DNA from: Candidatus Neomicrothrix sp. UBA7388
Lineage (GTDB): Bacteria > Actinomycetota > Acidimicrobiia > Acidimicrobiales > Poriferisodalaceae
DNA: 62,774 bases
NCBI GenBank assembly: GCA_002470695.1
Contig: DKNM01000019.1
Span: 40,993 to 103,766, forward strand
Direction: 5' to 3'
The translations under genes were made by a program, and so were the position numbers. The notes below the pieces were generated by a model. It did no database searches. It was not told the DNA's origin and saw nothing but the letters and a program-made list of their open reading frames with translations. Shown here piece by piece: positions 28,598-36,565 of the stretch. The number at the start of each line of letters is the position of its first letter. The stretch's first letter is position 1.

Positions 28598-29427
28598 CCG
28601 AAGCACAAACATACCCAGCTTCCTGTAATCGTCTCATCTTGTTGTGCCTTAAGAACCTTCAGCGGCTTCATCACCTCAGAAATAATGCCTATTTGGCTCT
28701 CTAGAATTCCTGAAATGACAAGTCGACCTCCTGCGCGCACACGCTTAATTAGAACATCGGCGTTCTGAATAAGCGTTGAGGCCAGCATGTTGGCAACAAC
28801 TACGTCGTAAGAGCCGTCGACTTCTTCAAGCGGCATGATGGAGCATCTCACAAACTCTTCGACACCGTTAGCTCTTGCGTTCTCCTCAGTAACGCGCATT
28901 GCCGATGGATCGATATCTATTCCTAGGACGTCAATTGCCCCCAGACGTGCCGCAGCCACCGAAAGTATTCCGCTGCCGCAGCCCACGTCGAGAAGGGATT
29001 CATTGCCTTCTAAAAGTTGCTCGAGTTCAGCTAGTGCCAGTCTTGTAGAAGGGTGGCTTCCGGAGCCAAATGATCGTCCGGAATCTATCCAAATGATTAG
29101 CTCAACAGGGTTGGGCTCATATGCGACCCATGGCGGCTTTACGACTAGGCGATTGCCTGCTCTATAAATTGTCGCGAAATTGCGCCAGTGGTCTAAATGG
29201 GTGCCGGAGGCAAACTCTTCGACTACCGCAAACTTTTTCAATCGCGCCGCGGCGAAATCCGCAGCGACGGCAGAATCAAAGCCGGCAATTAATTGAACTT
29301 CCATGCCGACCGATCGTTCTTCAATACCAAGTGTGCCTAGTTGCCAGAGCCGCTCAGATAGTATCTCGACTTCGTCGGCGCCTACTCTTATGCTCAAACA
29401 AGCATCTTGGTAGCTCAGTTCTCCCAC
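28594..29427 (-). CDS. prmA: Ribosomal protein L11 methyltransferase
   Basis: This 277-aa SAM-dependent methyltransferase trimethylates ribosomal protein L11. Seen: PPWVAYEPNPVELIIWIDSGRSFGSGSHPSTRLALAEL (the PrmA hallmark FGxGxHxTT-like segment), the SAM motif LLDVGCGSGILSVAAARLGA, VLGIDIDPSAMRVTEENARANG and the NMLA catalytic loop (VVANMLASTLI). The GTG start at 29427 has TAGCTT 7 nt upstream and no Shine-Dalgarno, so it is probably leaderless. The N-terminal substrate-binding domain is present but short. Convergent with the P450 gene. Confidence 0.93.
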   Translation of the reverse strand: MGELSYQDACLSIRVGADEVEILSERLWQLGTLGIEERSVGMEVQLIAGFDSAVAADFAAARLKKFAVVEEFASGTHLDHWRNFATIYRAGNRLVVKPPWVAYEPNPVELIIWIDSGRSFGSGSHPSTRLALAELEQLLEGNESLLDVGCGSGILSVAAARLGAIDVLGIDIDPSAMRVTEENARANGVEEFVRCSIMPLEEVDGSYDVVVANMLASTLIQNADVLIKRVRAGGRLVISGILESQIGIISEVMKPLKVLKAQQDETITGSWVCLCFG

Positions 29428-29433
29428 AAAGAA

Positions 29434-29445
29434 GAAGCTAGCTTC
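29434..29445. promoter_or_regulatory. Palindromic bidirectional -10 region (GAAGCTAGCTTC)
   Basis: This 12-bp perfect palindrome carries TAGCTT on both strands. On the minus strand TAGCTT is 7 nt before the prmA GTG; on the plus strand it is 24 nt before the ATG of the SMP-30 gene. A shared symmetric -10 could start both transcripts. Confidence 0.4.
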
Positions 29446-29468
29446 GTGATAAGGGAGCGCAAGCTTTT

Positions 29469-30323
29469 ATGCAATATGGGGGAGTAGTGGAAACAGAAAT
29501 CGTATTGACAGGACTTGCCTTTGGGGAAGGACCGCGATGGCGAGGACGACATCTATGGTTTTCTGATTTCTACCGCCATGGCATATACAAGCTAAAAGAA
29601 TCGGGTGATGAAGAACTTGTTCTCAAAGTCCCGACGCAGCCTTCGGGCCTAGGTTGGCTTCCGAGCGGAGATCTGTTGTTCGTGTCAATGCTTGATAAAA
29701 GCCTGAAGCGCATGAATAGTGAGGGCCAAGTTGCTTTGCACGCCGACTTGTCTGATATTGCGAACGGCCCGTGCAACGATATGGTCGTTGGTCAAGACGG
29801 AACTGCTTATGTTGGAAATTTTGGCTTCGAAGAGGGCCAAGAATTTAACCAAGCGACCCTCGCTATCGTCGGCGCAGACGGGAACGTGAGCGAAGGCCCA
29901 AATGGTCTTGATTTTCCAAATGGCACAGTGCTTAGTCCCAACGGTGATCAATTGATTTTGGCTGAATCCTACGGTTCTCGCCTTCTATCATTTGAGGTGC
30001 ACGCTGATGGATCGTTGTCGGGGCGACGAGTTTTCGCGGATTTAGGCTCTCGTGTTCCTGACGGGATTTGTTTGGACGCGGAAGGTGGTGTTTGGGTCGG
30101 TGACCCGGTAAATCATTCTGTTTTTCGAGTTGTCGATGGGGGACAAATTACCGACCATATTGATTTAGAACTCAATTGCTACGCGTGCACGCTCGGCGGA
30201 CAAGACCTCAAAACCTTGTATCTCGTGACGGCGCCGACCTCTGGCAGAGGAGGAGCCGCTGAGCGGCGTGAAGGCCGAATCGAAAGAGTTCGGGTAGAAA
30301 TACCTGGAACTGGATCACCCTAA
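29469..30323 (+). CDS. SMP-30/gluconolactonase/LRE-family protein
   Basis: This 284-aa six-bladed beta-propeller protein hydrolyses lactones. Seen: LAFGEGPRWRGRHLWFSDF (metal Glu in GEGP), QPSGLGWLPSGDLLFVSM, NGPCNDMVVGQDGTAYVGNFG (metal Asn/Asp), FPNGTVLSPNGDQLILAES and VPDGICLDAEGGVWVGDPV. All are family hallmarks. The ATG at 29469 is far (11 nt) from GGAG; a GTG at 29487 just after GGGGGAG is an alternative that removes six residues. No signal peptide is seen. The lactone is unknown; a lactone-forming oxidase lies a few genes upstream, which may or may not be linked. Confidence 0.85.
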   Translation: MQYGGVVETEIVLTGLAFGEGPRWRGRHLWFSDFYRHGIYKLKESGDEELVLKVPTQPSGLGWLPSGDLLFVSMLDKSLKRMNSEGQVALHADLSDIANGPCNDMVVGQDGTAYVGNFGFEEGQEFNQATLAIVGADGNVSEGPNGLDFPNGTVLSPNGDQLILAESYGSRLLSFEVHADGSLSGRRVFADLGSRVPDGICLDAEGGVWVGDPVNHSVFRVVDGGQITDHIDLELNCYACTLGGQDLKTLYLVTAPTSGRGGAAERREGRIERVRVEIPGTGSP

Positions 30324-30341
30324 TAATTGATCGATGTAAAG

Positions 30342-31307
30342 CTAGAAACGGAGTGGGTCTTGGTAGCTCCAGTCAAGTTTCTCTTCCGCTAAATTGAATT
30401 TCACTTGTTGCCATGCCACTTCGACTTTGTCTTGGTCGCCATTTTCAACCATCAACTCAAACATACCGCCGTCTGTTTGCTCAGCTGGCTGATCAAGAAG
30501 GGCCATGAAGGCTTCTGCCATTTCTGATGGTTCAAGCATCCGGCTTTGCCACCTGCCAAAGACTCGCTCGTTGTCTGCGTATTGGTCGGTCATGCCTGTG
30601 CGGATAAATGGAAACATAAGCGAAAAGCTTTGAACAAGATCCGCACTTTTACCGAGGTTGACTTTGAGGACATGAGGAAGCTGCAGGACGGCCCAATTGC
30701 TAATTGCGTAGCCCGGCACTGCGGGCCCAGGATCGATTGCTTGTCGCGAAGAAATGTAGACAATCTGAATTGGTTCCCGGTGGTATACCGCTTCGCCTGC
30801 CCACAAATGTGTAGAAGCTAAGAAGCCATCAATCTTCGTGTCTAGCACCAAGCGTGACTCATCTAAGCTGTCAAGGAAGTGCTGACGAACTCGAGCTCGA
30901 CGCACCGCACTTGGCTCATCGGGTTCCTCGCGCAATGCCCTTCCGAAGCTGTACCCAGATTCGGTCAGACCTGAATTGCAAATCAGAAGATTTGGGGGTA
31001 GCCCGCCCATTTGCTCAATTACGTAACTTCTGGTCGCCCAGAGATCCCGCAGATTGGTGACGTCAGCCTGAACAGGAAACGCGTTTACCCCTTCCCCGCG
31101 TAATTGATTAACGAGATCAAATCCATCTTCGTAGCTTCTATGAAAGTGAACGCCTACTGATGAAGCTCCGTTCAATCCGGCTGATAAGGCAAATGCTTGG
31201 CCGATGCCGCGATCTTTGCCCGCTCCCGTTATTAGTACGCGCTTGCCAGCGACCGCCTCGCGATATCGATCAAAGCGGAAGGCATCGGTTGGTGCGGTGT
31301 AGCTCAT
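30342..31307 (-). CDS. Short-chain dehydrogenase-like protein with Asn in place of the catalytic Lys
   Basis: This 321-aa protein has the SDR nucleotide motif TGAGKDRGIGQAFALSAG, LLICNSGLTESG (NAG-like), the active-site Ser in YISSRQAID, and the active-site Tyr in PGYAISNWAVLQL. The Lys normally four residues after Tyr (YxxxK) is Asn here, so normal oxidoreductase activity is doubtful. The insert around 130-160 (EEPDEPSAVRRARVRQHFLDSLDESRLVLDTK in part) is longer than in ordinary SDRs. It is the last gene of the minus-strand run starting with the UGSC selenoprotein (UGSC, 373-aa unknown, MaoC, SDR) and may act on the same CoA-bound or sulfur/selenium-linked substrate, which is inference. Confidence 0.8.
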   Translation of the reverse strand: MSYTAPTDAFRFDRYREAVAGKRVLITGAGKDRGIGQAFALSAGLNGASSVGVHFHRSYEDGFDLVNQLRGEGVNAFPVQADVTNLRDLWATRSYVIEQMGGLPPNLLICNSGLTESGYSFGRALREEPDEPSAVRRARVRQHFLDSLDESRLVLDTKIDGFLASTHLWAGEAVYHREPIQIVYISSRQAIDPGPAVPGYAISNWAVLQLPHVLKVNLGKSADLVQSFSLMFPFIRTGMTDQYADNERVFGRWQSRMLEPSEMAEAFMALLDQPAEQTDGGMFELMVENGDQDKVEVAWQQVKFNLAEEKLDWSYQDPLRF

Positions 31308-31394
31308 CGCAGACGCTCCAGAAATTAATCGGAGTGGGGACGATAGCTGCCGAAAGCACTAATTCCTAACGACTTTTCAAGAAAGTCGAAGTCC

Positions 31395-31868
31395 TTATTG
31401 CGGTTGTTTCCACATCAGGGCGTTTCTCCGCATCGTTGCAACTAGGACGTCATCCTGGTTATGGGAGCGGTGTTCGAATAGGACGATGCCTTGGTCCGGC
31501 TTACTAGAAGATTCTCGTGCACTGACTACTTCCGATTCGACCTTGAGAGTATCCCCATGGAAGACGGGCGCGGGAAAATTCATTTGTTCGAAGCCGAGAT
31601 TTGCGACGGTTGTTCCGTGGGTTGTTTCGTGAACTGATATTCCAACTATCAGAGCCGCAGTGAACATTGAATTCACGAGCGGCTTACCAAACTGGCTTTC
31701 TTTCTTCGCGTAATCAAAATCGAGATGCAACGCTGCGGGGTTCATCGTCATTGTTGTGAACATGATGTTGTCAGTCTCGGTGACTGTGCGTCGAATCCGA
31801 TGCTTGATCACGAGCCCAGGCGTTAGCTCTTCAAACCACAGGCCACCGTGGGGTCTTCCTTCGCTCAT
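31395..31868 (-). CDS. MaoC-family dehydratase
   Basis: This 157-aa hot-dog protein starts MSEGRPHGG; the ATG at 31868 has GGGA 5 nt upstream, so I prefer it to the frame from 31925. Seen: the MaoC hallmark [30 protein letters not shown] with the catalytic-type Asn-Pro and His-x-Asp, [39 protein letters not shown] and a C-terminal [12 protein letters not shown]. It resembles mesaconyl-CoA/enoyl-CoA hydratases. It lies 29 bp after the 373-aa unknown gene on the same strand, in the UGSC operon. Confidence 0.85.
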   Translation of the reverse strand: MSEGRPHGGLWFEELTPGLVIKHRIRRTVTETDNIMFTTMTMNPAALHLDFDYAKKESQFGKPLVNSMFTAALIVGISVHETTHGTTVANLGFEQMNFPAPVFHGDTLKVESEVVSARESSSKPDQGIVLFEHRSHNQDDVLVATMRRNALMWKQPQ

Positions 31869-31897
31869 CTTTATCCCGTCTCTTTGCTTGCTGAATC

Positions 31898-33019
31898 TTA
31901 GAGAGTCATTCCAGGAATTTCGCAAGCTTGATCAAGTTCGATTGAAGCATGAACCACGGCATTTCTATGCGGCCCAGCGCACCACGAAGGCATGACCATT
32001 GTGTAGAGGCCGCTTCCTCCGGCTTGGAGAACCAGAATCTTGTTCGGATCTTCCAAGACATGAATTAGCTCATCGTCAGAAGATTCGCTCCGAGCAGCGT
32101 CTTCGGCGCTCATTCCCTGGGCAGCAAAAACAGGGCTTATGCGCCGCATAGTTCCCACTGATATTGTTGCGCGCTTTGCCAATTCAGCCTGAACATCTTG
32201 GCGACTCATGCCGGCTCTCTTGATCACTTCCGCATGATCGGGGTTCATGATGACGGTAATCGCACCACCCCTCAAATGCACGTTGTTGCTTCCGGGGTTA
32301 GCCATTACTAAAGCAATTACGTCGAGCAAGCTTTGAACCGAAGCTGGATCATCTCTGTCACCGGTAAAGAAAGTGGAATGTGGCGCCTCAGCACCGGTAA
32401 TTATGACAGCGCTATCTTCTGGTTGATATCCGAAGGTGGTATGAAGTCCGGGAAAAGGACTGTGTTCTTCATCTTCAGCCAGGCAGTAGGTGAATTTCCC
32501 CGGGTGCCCGTGAAGGGCCATATCAGAAGAGCCTGGTCTTGCTCCTCCTATGTTGATCATCGCAAGTCGCAATGCTCGACCAATTGACGCGTTGGCCCTG
32601 TGACCCGGACCCATTGCTCCGAAGCCGGAAGCGATTTCACCGCAGGCGTGTCGGGCTGGCCCGCAGACAATTATTAATGGAGCCGTGCAATGGGTTGTTG
32701 CCTGCATCTCTGTGAGGTCGAATTCTGGTTGACAAACTGCTTGCACTGCTGCAACAACAACTGGCATGTGGTCGGGAAGACAACCTGCCATGACTGCTGC
32801 GGCAGCTACTTTCTCGATGGTGGCTGAGCCAAGTAGAGGGCCCATTACCCCAAGTACCAGATCTGGCTCGTGGCCTGTTGCTAGTACCATTCGAGCTACG
32901 CGATCTGCAGTCGGAATTACGACTGGCAGACCATCAGTACACCCAAGTTGATGAAGCAGTTCCAGAGCATCCTGCTCTGAGGATGCTGAAAGAGAATCCA
33001 TGTTAGAGGTGACCGTCAA
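31898..33019 (-). CDS. Conserved protein of unknown function in the UGSC selenoprotein operon
   Basis: This 373-aa protein starts with TTG at 33019, 3 nt after the UGSC gene stop, or ATG at 33001. I do not recognise a named family with certainty. It is Gly/Ala-rich with well-formed alpha/beta patterning: [81 protein letters not shown] and [21 protein letters not shown]. No membrane segment or signal. Cysteines recur in conserved-looking settings ([35 protein letters not shown]), which would suit a redox or metal role beside a selenoprotein. Its tight coupling to the UGSC gene suggests the two proteins act together; other members of the pairing would have to be checked. Confidence 0.7.
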   Translation of the reverse strand: MTVTSNMDSLSASSEQDALELLHQLGCTDGLPVVIPTADRVARMVLATGHEPDLVLGVMGPLLGSATIEKVAAAAVMAGCLPDHMPVVVAAVQAVCQPEFDLTEMQATTHCTAPLIIVCGPARHACGEIASGFGAMGPGHRANASIGRALRLAMINIGGARPGSSDMALHGHPGKFTYCLAEDEEHSPFPGLHTTFGYQPEDSAVIITGAEAPHSTFFTGDRDDPASVQSLLDVIALVMANPGSNNVHLRGGAITVIMNPDHAEVIKRAGMSRQDVQAELAKRATISVGTMRRISPVFAAQGMSAEDAARSESSDDELIHVLEDPNKILVLQAGGSGLYTMVMPSWCAGPHRNAVVHASIELDQACEIPGMTL

Positions 33020-33022
33020 CAG

Positions 33023-33553
33023 TTATGAACTTAAAAGTTCGATAATTAATGGCGCGATATCGGTCGCTACTTCGGTCATTTTATCTTCTCCGGTGCCGGC
33101 GACCGGGTGGGGAAGCTTGATTCGCGGAACCTCGGGCATACCTGTCGACGTAGCGAAGAAATCACCTTGCGGCCAAAACTCCTCGGTTACTAAAGCGACG
33201 GCGGGTACTCCCAAGCGAGCTATAAAGATGCTGTCACGCACGGTGCCAGAGGTGCAACTGCCTCAATGACCGTAAGCAGCTACCACTGCCTGACACTCGG
33301 CTTGAATGTCATCCAACATTCGCTCACTAACAACTGACGATGCGTCACCCTTGTCATACCGCACGAAGGATGCTGTTGGTACTGCTTGACCCAGAGTCTT
33401 CTCTACATGGTCAAGAAATCTGACGCTGTCAGGAAACCCATTTGCGACAAGCCCAATGGTTAGAGGCTTAGTGAAGTCAGCGCTTAGCTCGTAAGCCTCG
33501 GGAGCAGCTTTTGGCTTGGCCCGAGGGTCGTGGAACTCTGTCGTCATGGCCAT
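33023..33553 (-). CDS. UGSC-family selenoprotein (Sec97)
   Basis: Reading through the TGA at 33263-33265 joins two same-frame halves into 176 aa: MAMTTEFHDPRAKPKAAPEA, LTIGLVANGFPDSVRFLDHVEKTL, VVAAYGH-UGSC-TSGTVRDSIFIARLGVPAVALVTEEF. The TGA encodes the U of the UGSC motif that names this family of (seleno)proteins, where other members carry CGSC. Flanking Rossmann-like halves match on both sides, so this is recoding, not a broken gene. The ATG at 33553 has AGGGG 6 nt upstream. The family has no firmly known reaction; the U/C pair suggests thiol or selenenyl-sulfide chemistry. It heads an operon with an unknown 373-aa protein, a MaoC hydratase and an SDR-like protein. Confidence 0.87.
33233..33265 (-). 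promoter_or_regulatory. Candidate SECIS element of the UGSC gene
   Basis: Downstream of the TGA (33265-33263, minus strand) the segment CAC-CGTGC-GTG forms a short hairpin whose loop starts CGTG 20 nt after the TGA. The stem is only 3 bp plus one outer G-C, weaker than in the other two genes. The shared loop sequence and spacing make it a candidate rather than a clear structure. Confidence 0.4.
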
Positions 33554-33610
33554 AATCAACCCCTTCTGAGTTGTCGCAGACTTTGGAACAAAATGAGCGA
33601 CACAATGAGT

Positions 33611-34000
33611 CTAGTCATTTCCCTTTAGTTGTTGAAGAAACATCCCGTTATCAAAGTAATCGCGCCAAAACGAAATTAGCCCCCCATTGACTTCGAATAC
33701 TCCCATTACGGGTAGCTCAATTTTGCGACCGCTCGCGGTTTGAAAGCGATCCAACCGCTCGTTCATCACGATATTGCCGCTTGAGGATTGACGAACCACC
33801 TCAAACTCCACCGGCCCTTCGCCCTTCAAGAGGCCGCTGAGGAACTCAAGCATGTCGCTCTTCCCCGTCATATGGCCTATTGGAACATTGTCGTAGTAAC
33901 AATCCTCGGTGACGTGATCGAGTGCGGCATCGAGATCTCTAGCCTCGATTTTCAAAATGAACTCATTGACGACTTCTAGTGGACTCTTTTCTTCACTCAT
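33611..34000 (-). CDS. Limonene-1,2-epoxide hydrolase-like protein (NTF2 fold)
   Basis: This 129-aa protein begins MSEEKSPLEVVNEFI. It shows the cone-shaped NTF2/LEH fold: VVNEFILKIEARDLDAALDHVTEDCYYDNVPIG, then NERLDRFQTASGRKIELPVMGVFEV and ISFWRDYFDNGMF. The Arg and Asp of NERLDRF and the Asp of WRDYFD match the Asp-Arg-Asp catalytic triad of limonene epoxide hydrolase, so it could hydrate a small epoxide, perhaps one made by the P450 nearby (inference). A start at 34042 is possible but crowds the divergent SDR at 34056. No strong ribosome site is visible. Confidence 0.8.
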   Translation of the reverse strand: MSEEKSPLEVVNEFILKIEARDLDAALDHVTEDCYYDNVPIGHMTGKSDMLEFLSGLLKGEGPVEFEVVRQSSSGNIVMNERLDRFQTASGRKIELPVMGVFEVNGGLISFWRDYFDNGMFLQQLKGND

Positions 34001-34055
34001 GCACACAATTGTTGCAGGATCTCGAAAAGATTGCTTATCCATGGGAGGCTAGGAC

Positions 34056-34829
34056 ATGCGATTTCAGGGGAAAGTAGTTGCTATTACCGGAGCGGCCGGA
34101 GGTATAGGACTTGCGGCGGTTAGGCGATTCGCGTCAGAAGGCGCCAGTATTTTAGCCGTGGACCTCGGGAGCTCAGACCTCGACGCAGCGCTAGCCGAAG
34201 CGGAACCGTTTGGCGGGGCCGCGATTTCGGCTGCTGCAGACTGCAGTCGGTCTTCTGATGTATCAGCCTATGTAGAAACCTGCCTTTCAGAATATGGCCG
34301 CCTTGACGTCTTATTTAATAATGCTGGAATCGAGGGTCAGATCATTGGCCTTCTGGACTATCCAGAAGAGGAATTCGATCGAGTGATCAACGTAAATTTG
34401 AGAGGGGTTTGGCTTGGAATGAAGTACTCGGCCCCAGCAATGATTGCGAACGGCGGAGGTGCCATCGTTAATACAGCTTCAACCGCTGGTCTCATGGGAG
34501 CGCGAGGACTAGCTGCGTACATAGCTAGTAAGCATGGAGTCGTCGGTTTAACTAAAACGGCTGCATTAGAACTAGCGCCACAGGGGGTAAGAGTTAACGC
34601 AGTTTGTCCCTCCCCGATCGAAACTCGAATGATGAGAAGCATCGAAGAGGGTTTTGGTGGTGCTGAAGCTGAGATAGTGAGAAAGGATTTGGCAGCTCGA
34701 AACCCGCTGGGCCGCTACGGCGAACCGGATGAGGTGGCTTCACTTGTAGCTTTCCTCTCCTCAGACGATGCGAGTTATGTCAACGGAGGCATATACACGG
34801 TAGACGGCGGAACAATGAGCGGCAGGTAG
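34056..34829 (+). CDS. SDR-family NAD(P)-dependent oxidoreductase
   Basis: This is a 257-aa classical short-chain dehydrogenase. Seen: ITGAAGGIGLAAVRRFA, the acidic VDLGSSD selecting NAD, FNNAGIEG, active-site Ser in VNTASTAGLMG, YIASKHGVVGLTK (YxxxK intact), CPSPIETRMM and the C-terminal YVNGGIYTVDGGTMS. It oxidises a secondary alcohol or reduces a ketone. The ATG at 34056 follows GGAGG and AGGA. The nitrile hydratase genes begin 60 bp downstream on the same strand, so it could be the first gene of that operon. Confidence 0.9.
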   Translation: MRFQGKVVAITGAAGGIGLAAVRRFASEGASILAVDLGSSDLDAALAEAEPFGGAAISAAADCSRSSDVSAYVETCLSEYGRLDVLFNNAGIEGQIIGLLDYPEEEFDRVINVNLRGVWLGMKYSAPAMIANGGGAIVNTASTAGLMGARGLAAYIASKHGVVGLTKTAALELAPQGVRVNAVCPSPIETRMMRSIEEGFGGAEAEIVRKDLAARNPLGRYGEPDEVASLVAFLSSDDASYVNGGIYTVDGGTMSGR

Positions 34830-34889
34830 TAGAGAAGCGGTAGTGAAGGAACTGACGTTGCTTATGAAAATTGGGAAGCTTGGATAACA

Positions 34890-35612
34890 GTGACAGACAC
34901 TGCACCTAGCGCGAATGTTCATGACATAGGTGGAAGCCTAGGCTGGGGCGCTGTCCCCTATATTCGTGATGAAGCTCCGTTCCACCACGACTGGGAGCGA
35001 AGAGTCTTTGGAATGTTGTTTCAGGTCTTGTCGCGTACCGCTCAACGTCCGGGTGAATTTCGATATGCGTTGGAACGACTTTCGGACGAAGATTACTTCT
35101 GTCTCGATGGATACTACGGTCGATGGCGCGCAGCGATAGAGCTACTCTTAGAAGAATATGGACACCTAGAAGCGGGTGAGTTAGATACCCGCTTAGGTTT
35201 GCCACTGGGAAATGGTGTCAGCAATAGAGCTGCAAAGGTCGCAGAGGTTTTAGAGCAAAACATGCCTCCAGATCGGGTAGCCCCTAGGCCTAGCCACCGG
35301 ACAGTTCGTCGGGAATTAGAAACACCTTCGCGATTTAAAATCGGCGACGTTGTCGTGGCTGTCGGCATAACTGGCTCTGCGCATACCCGAGTGCCGCAAT
35401 ATGTCCGAGGTGTTTCGGGTCAAGTCGTCAATATCCACCCTGTCGAAGTTCTCCCAGACAGCACTGCCTTTGACCTAGGAGACCGACCTCAGCACGTAAT
35501 CTGCGTCGCCTACAGAGCAGAGGACCTTTGGGGGCGCGGCAGTGAGGAGGGTGTCATCATTAACGTGGACCTTTATGAATGTTATTTGCGCTTCGGGAAG
35601 GAGATGCCGTGA
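34890..35612 (+). CDS. nthB: Nitrile hydratase, beta subunit
   Basis: This 240-aa subunit pairs with the alpha subunit to hydrate nitriles to amides. Seen: NVHDIGGSLGWGAVP at the N-terminus (family: GxHDxGGxxGFG), FRYALERLSDEDYFCLDGYYGRWRAAIELLL, FKIGDVVVAV, the hallmark HTRVPQYVRGVSGQVV, and AYRAEDLWGRG. The start is GTG at 34890. The alpha subunit follows with a 4-nt GTGA overlap. Beta-before-alpha order is usual for cobalt-type enzymes. No amidase gene is next to it, so the amide product must be handled elsewhere. Confidence 0.92.
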   Translation: MTDTAPSANVHDIGGSLGWGAVPYIRDEAPFHHDWERRVFGMLFQVLSRTAQRPGEFRYALERLSDEDYFCLDGYYGRWRAAIELLLEEYGHLEAGELDTRLGLPLGNGVSNRAAKVAEVLEQNMPPDRVAPRPSHRTVRRELETPSRFKIGDVVVAVGITGSAHTRVPQYVRGVSGQVVNIHPVEVLPDSTAFDLGDRPQHVICVAYRAEDLWGRGSEEGVIINVDLYECYLRFGKEMP

Positions 35613-36214
35613 ACGAACACTCGCGCCCTAATCAAGGTGCTGCTAGTTCTCCCGAGGTCAGAACTGAGGCGCTCGAGGATTTATTGATCGAAAAAGGTCT
35701 GATCGATAAGGCGAGAGTTGATGCGCTAATCGAAAGGTTTGAACATGACCTAGGGCCGCTGGTCGGTGCAAAGTTGATTGCAAGATCTTGGATCGATCCC
35801 GAATTTAAAACCCGGCTGCTAGCCGACGCTGATCAGGTACTCCAAGATGAAGGTATTGGAGGCGCCGAAATAGAGCATGTAGAAGTCAAGGCAAATCAGC
35901 CAAGTATTCATAATCTTGTGGTCTGCACACTTTGTTCTTGTTACCCCTGGGCGCTTCTCGGCCTACCTCCTAGTTGGTATAAAAGCTCTGAATACCGGGC
36001 CCGAGCCGTTCGAGAACCTCGATCACTTCTGCGTCAGATGGGTCTTGATTTGAGCGAAGAAGTTGAAATTAGAGTTTGGGACAGTAGCTCGGAAACGAGA
36101 TTTCTTGTGCTCCCAGAACGGCCCGCCGGAAGTGACAACATGGATCTCGAAGCGCTTGCATCTCTGGTAACGCGAGACGCCATGATAGGTGTGGCTAAGG
36201 CCACAAATCCGTGA
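35609..36214 (+). CDS. nthA: Nitrile hydratase, alpha subunit (cobalt-type CTLCSC motif)
   Basis: This 201-aa subunit holds the metal. The claw motif VCTLCSCY at about 105-112 supplies Cys106, Cys109, Ser110 and Cys111; Thr in the C-T-L-C-S-C form marks the cobalt type, whereas iron enzymes have Ser. The two latter cysteines are oxidised in active enzymes of this family. Also seen: LGPLVGAKLIARSWIDPEFK, WYKSSEYRARAVREPRSLL and a C-terminal VWDSSSETRFLVLPERPAGS. The GTG at 35609 overlaps the beta stop (GTGA) and its own stop overlaps the accessory gene in the same way, showing tight coupling of all three. Confidence 0.93.
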   Translation: MNEHSRPNQGAASSPEVRTEALEDLLIEKGLIDKARVDALIERFEHDLGPLVGAKLIARSWIDPEFKTRLLADADQVLQDEGIGGAEIEHVEVKANQPSIHNLVVCTLCSCYPWALLGLPPSWYKSSEYRARAVREPRSLLRQMGLDLSEEVEIRVWDSSSETRFLVLPERPAGSDNMDLEALASLVTRDAMIGVAKATNP

Positions 36215-36549
36215 CAGGAGTGGACGTTCTCGATGGGTCGCCTGCTTCCCCTCCTCGAGATAATGGCGAAATAGTTTTTGAAGCGCCGTGGCAAAGCCGG
36301 GCATTTGGGGTTGTCATCAGTTTGGTTGAAGACGCCTTCTTCTCGTGGGAGGAATTTCGGACGCAACTTATTGTTGTTATTGAAGAATGGGACGCGCAGG
36401 ATGACGGCGATAGGCCCACATGGCATTACTACGAATGCTGGCTAGAGGCGTTGGAAAGGGTTCTGCAAACGCGCTCTCACTTCAAAGGAAGAGAGCTAGA
36501 CGACTTAGCTGCTGCCTATTTAGACAGACCTCATAACCATGATCACTGA
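36211..36549 (+). CDS. Nitrile hydratase accessory/activator protein
   Basis: This 112-aa protein starts with GTG at 36211, overlapping the alpha-subunit stop. It matches the small nitrile hydratase accessory family: VFEAPWQSRAFGVVISLVEDAFFSWEEFRTQL and YYECWLEALERVLQTRSHF, close to the usual PW..AFA...LHE.G.F.W.EW and YY..WL.ALE patterns. Such proteins help insert cobalt or mature the alpha subunit by subunit exchange. The C-terminal HNHDH could bind metal, which is a guess. It ends the operon; a convergent NUDIX gene lies 16 bp away. Confidence 0.88.
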   Translation: MTGVDVLDGSPASPPRDNGEIVFEAPWQSRAFGVVISLVEDAFFSWEEFRTQLIVVIEEWDAQDDGDRPTWHYYECWLEALERVLQTRSHFKGRELDDLAAAYLDRPHNHDH

Positions 36550-36565
36550 TGGGCGAATTTTGGTT

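Noticed and set aside
34847..34889. An upstream extension of the nitrile hydratase beta subunit (in-frame codons before the GTG at 34890)
   Set aside because: The frame is open back to a TAG but contains no ATG, GTG or TTG start before 34890, and family N-termini begin close to the GTG.
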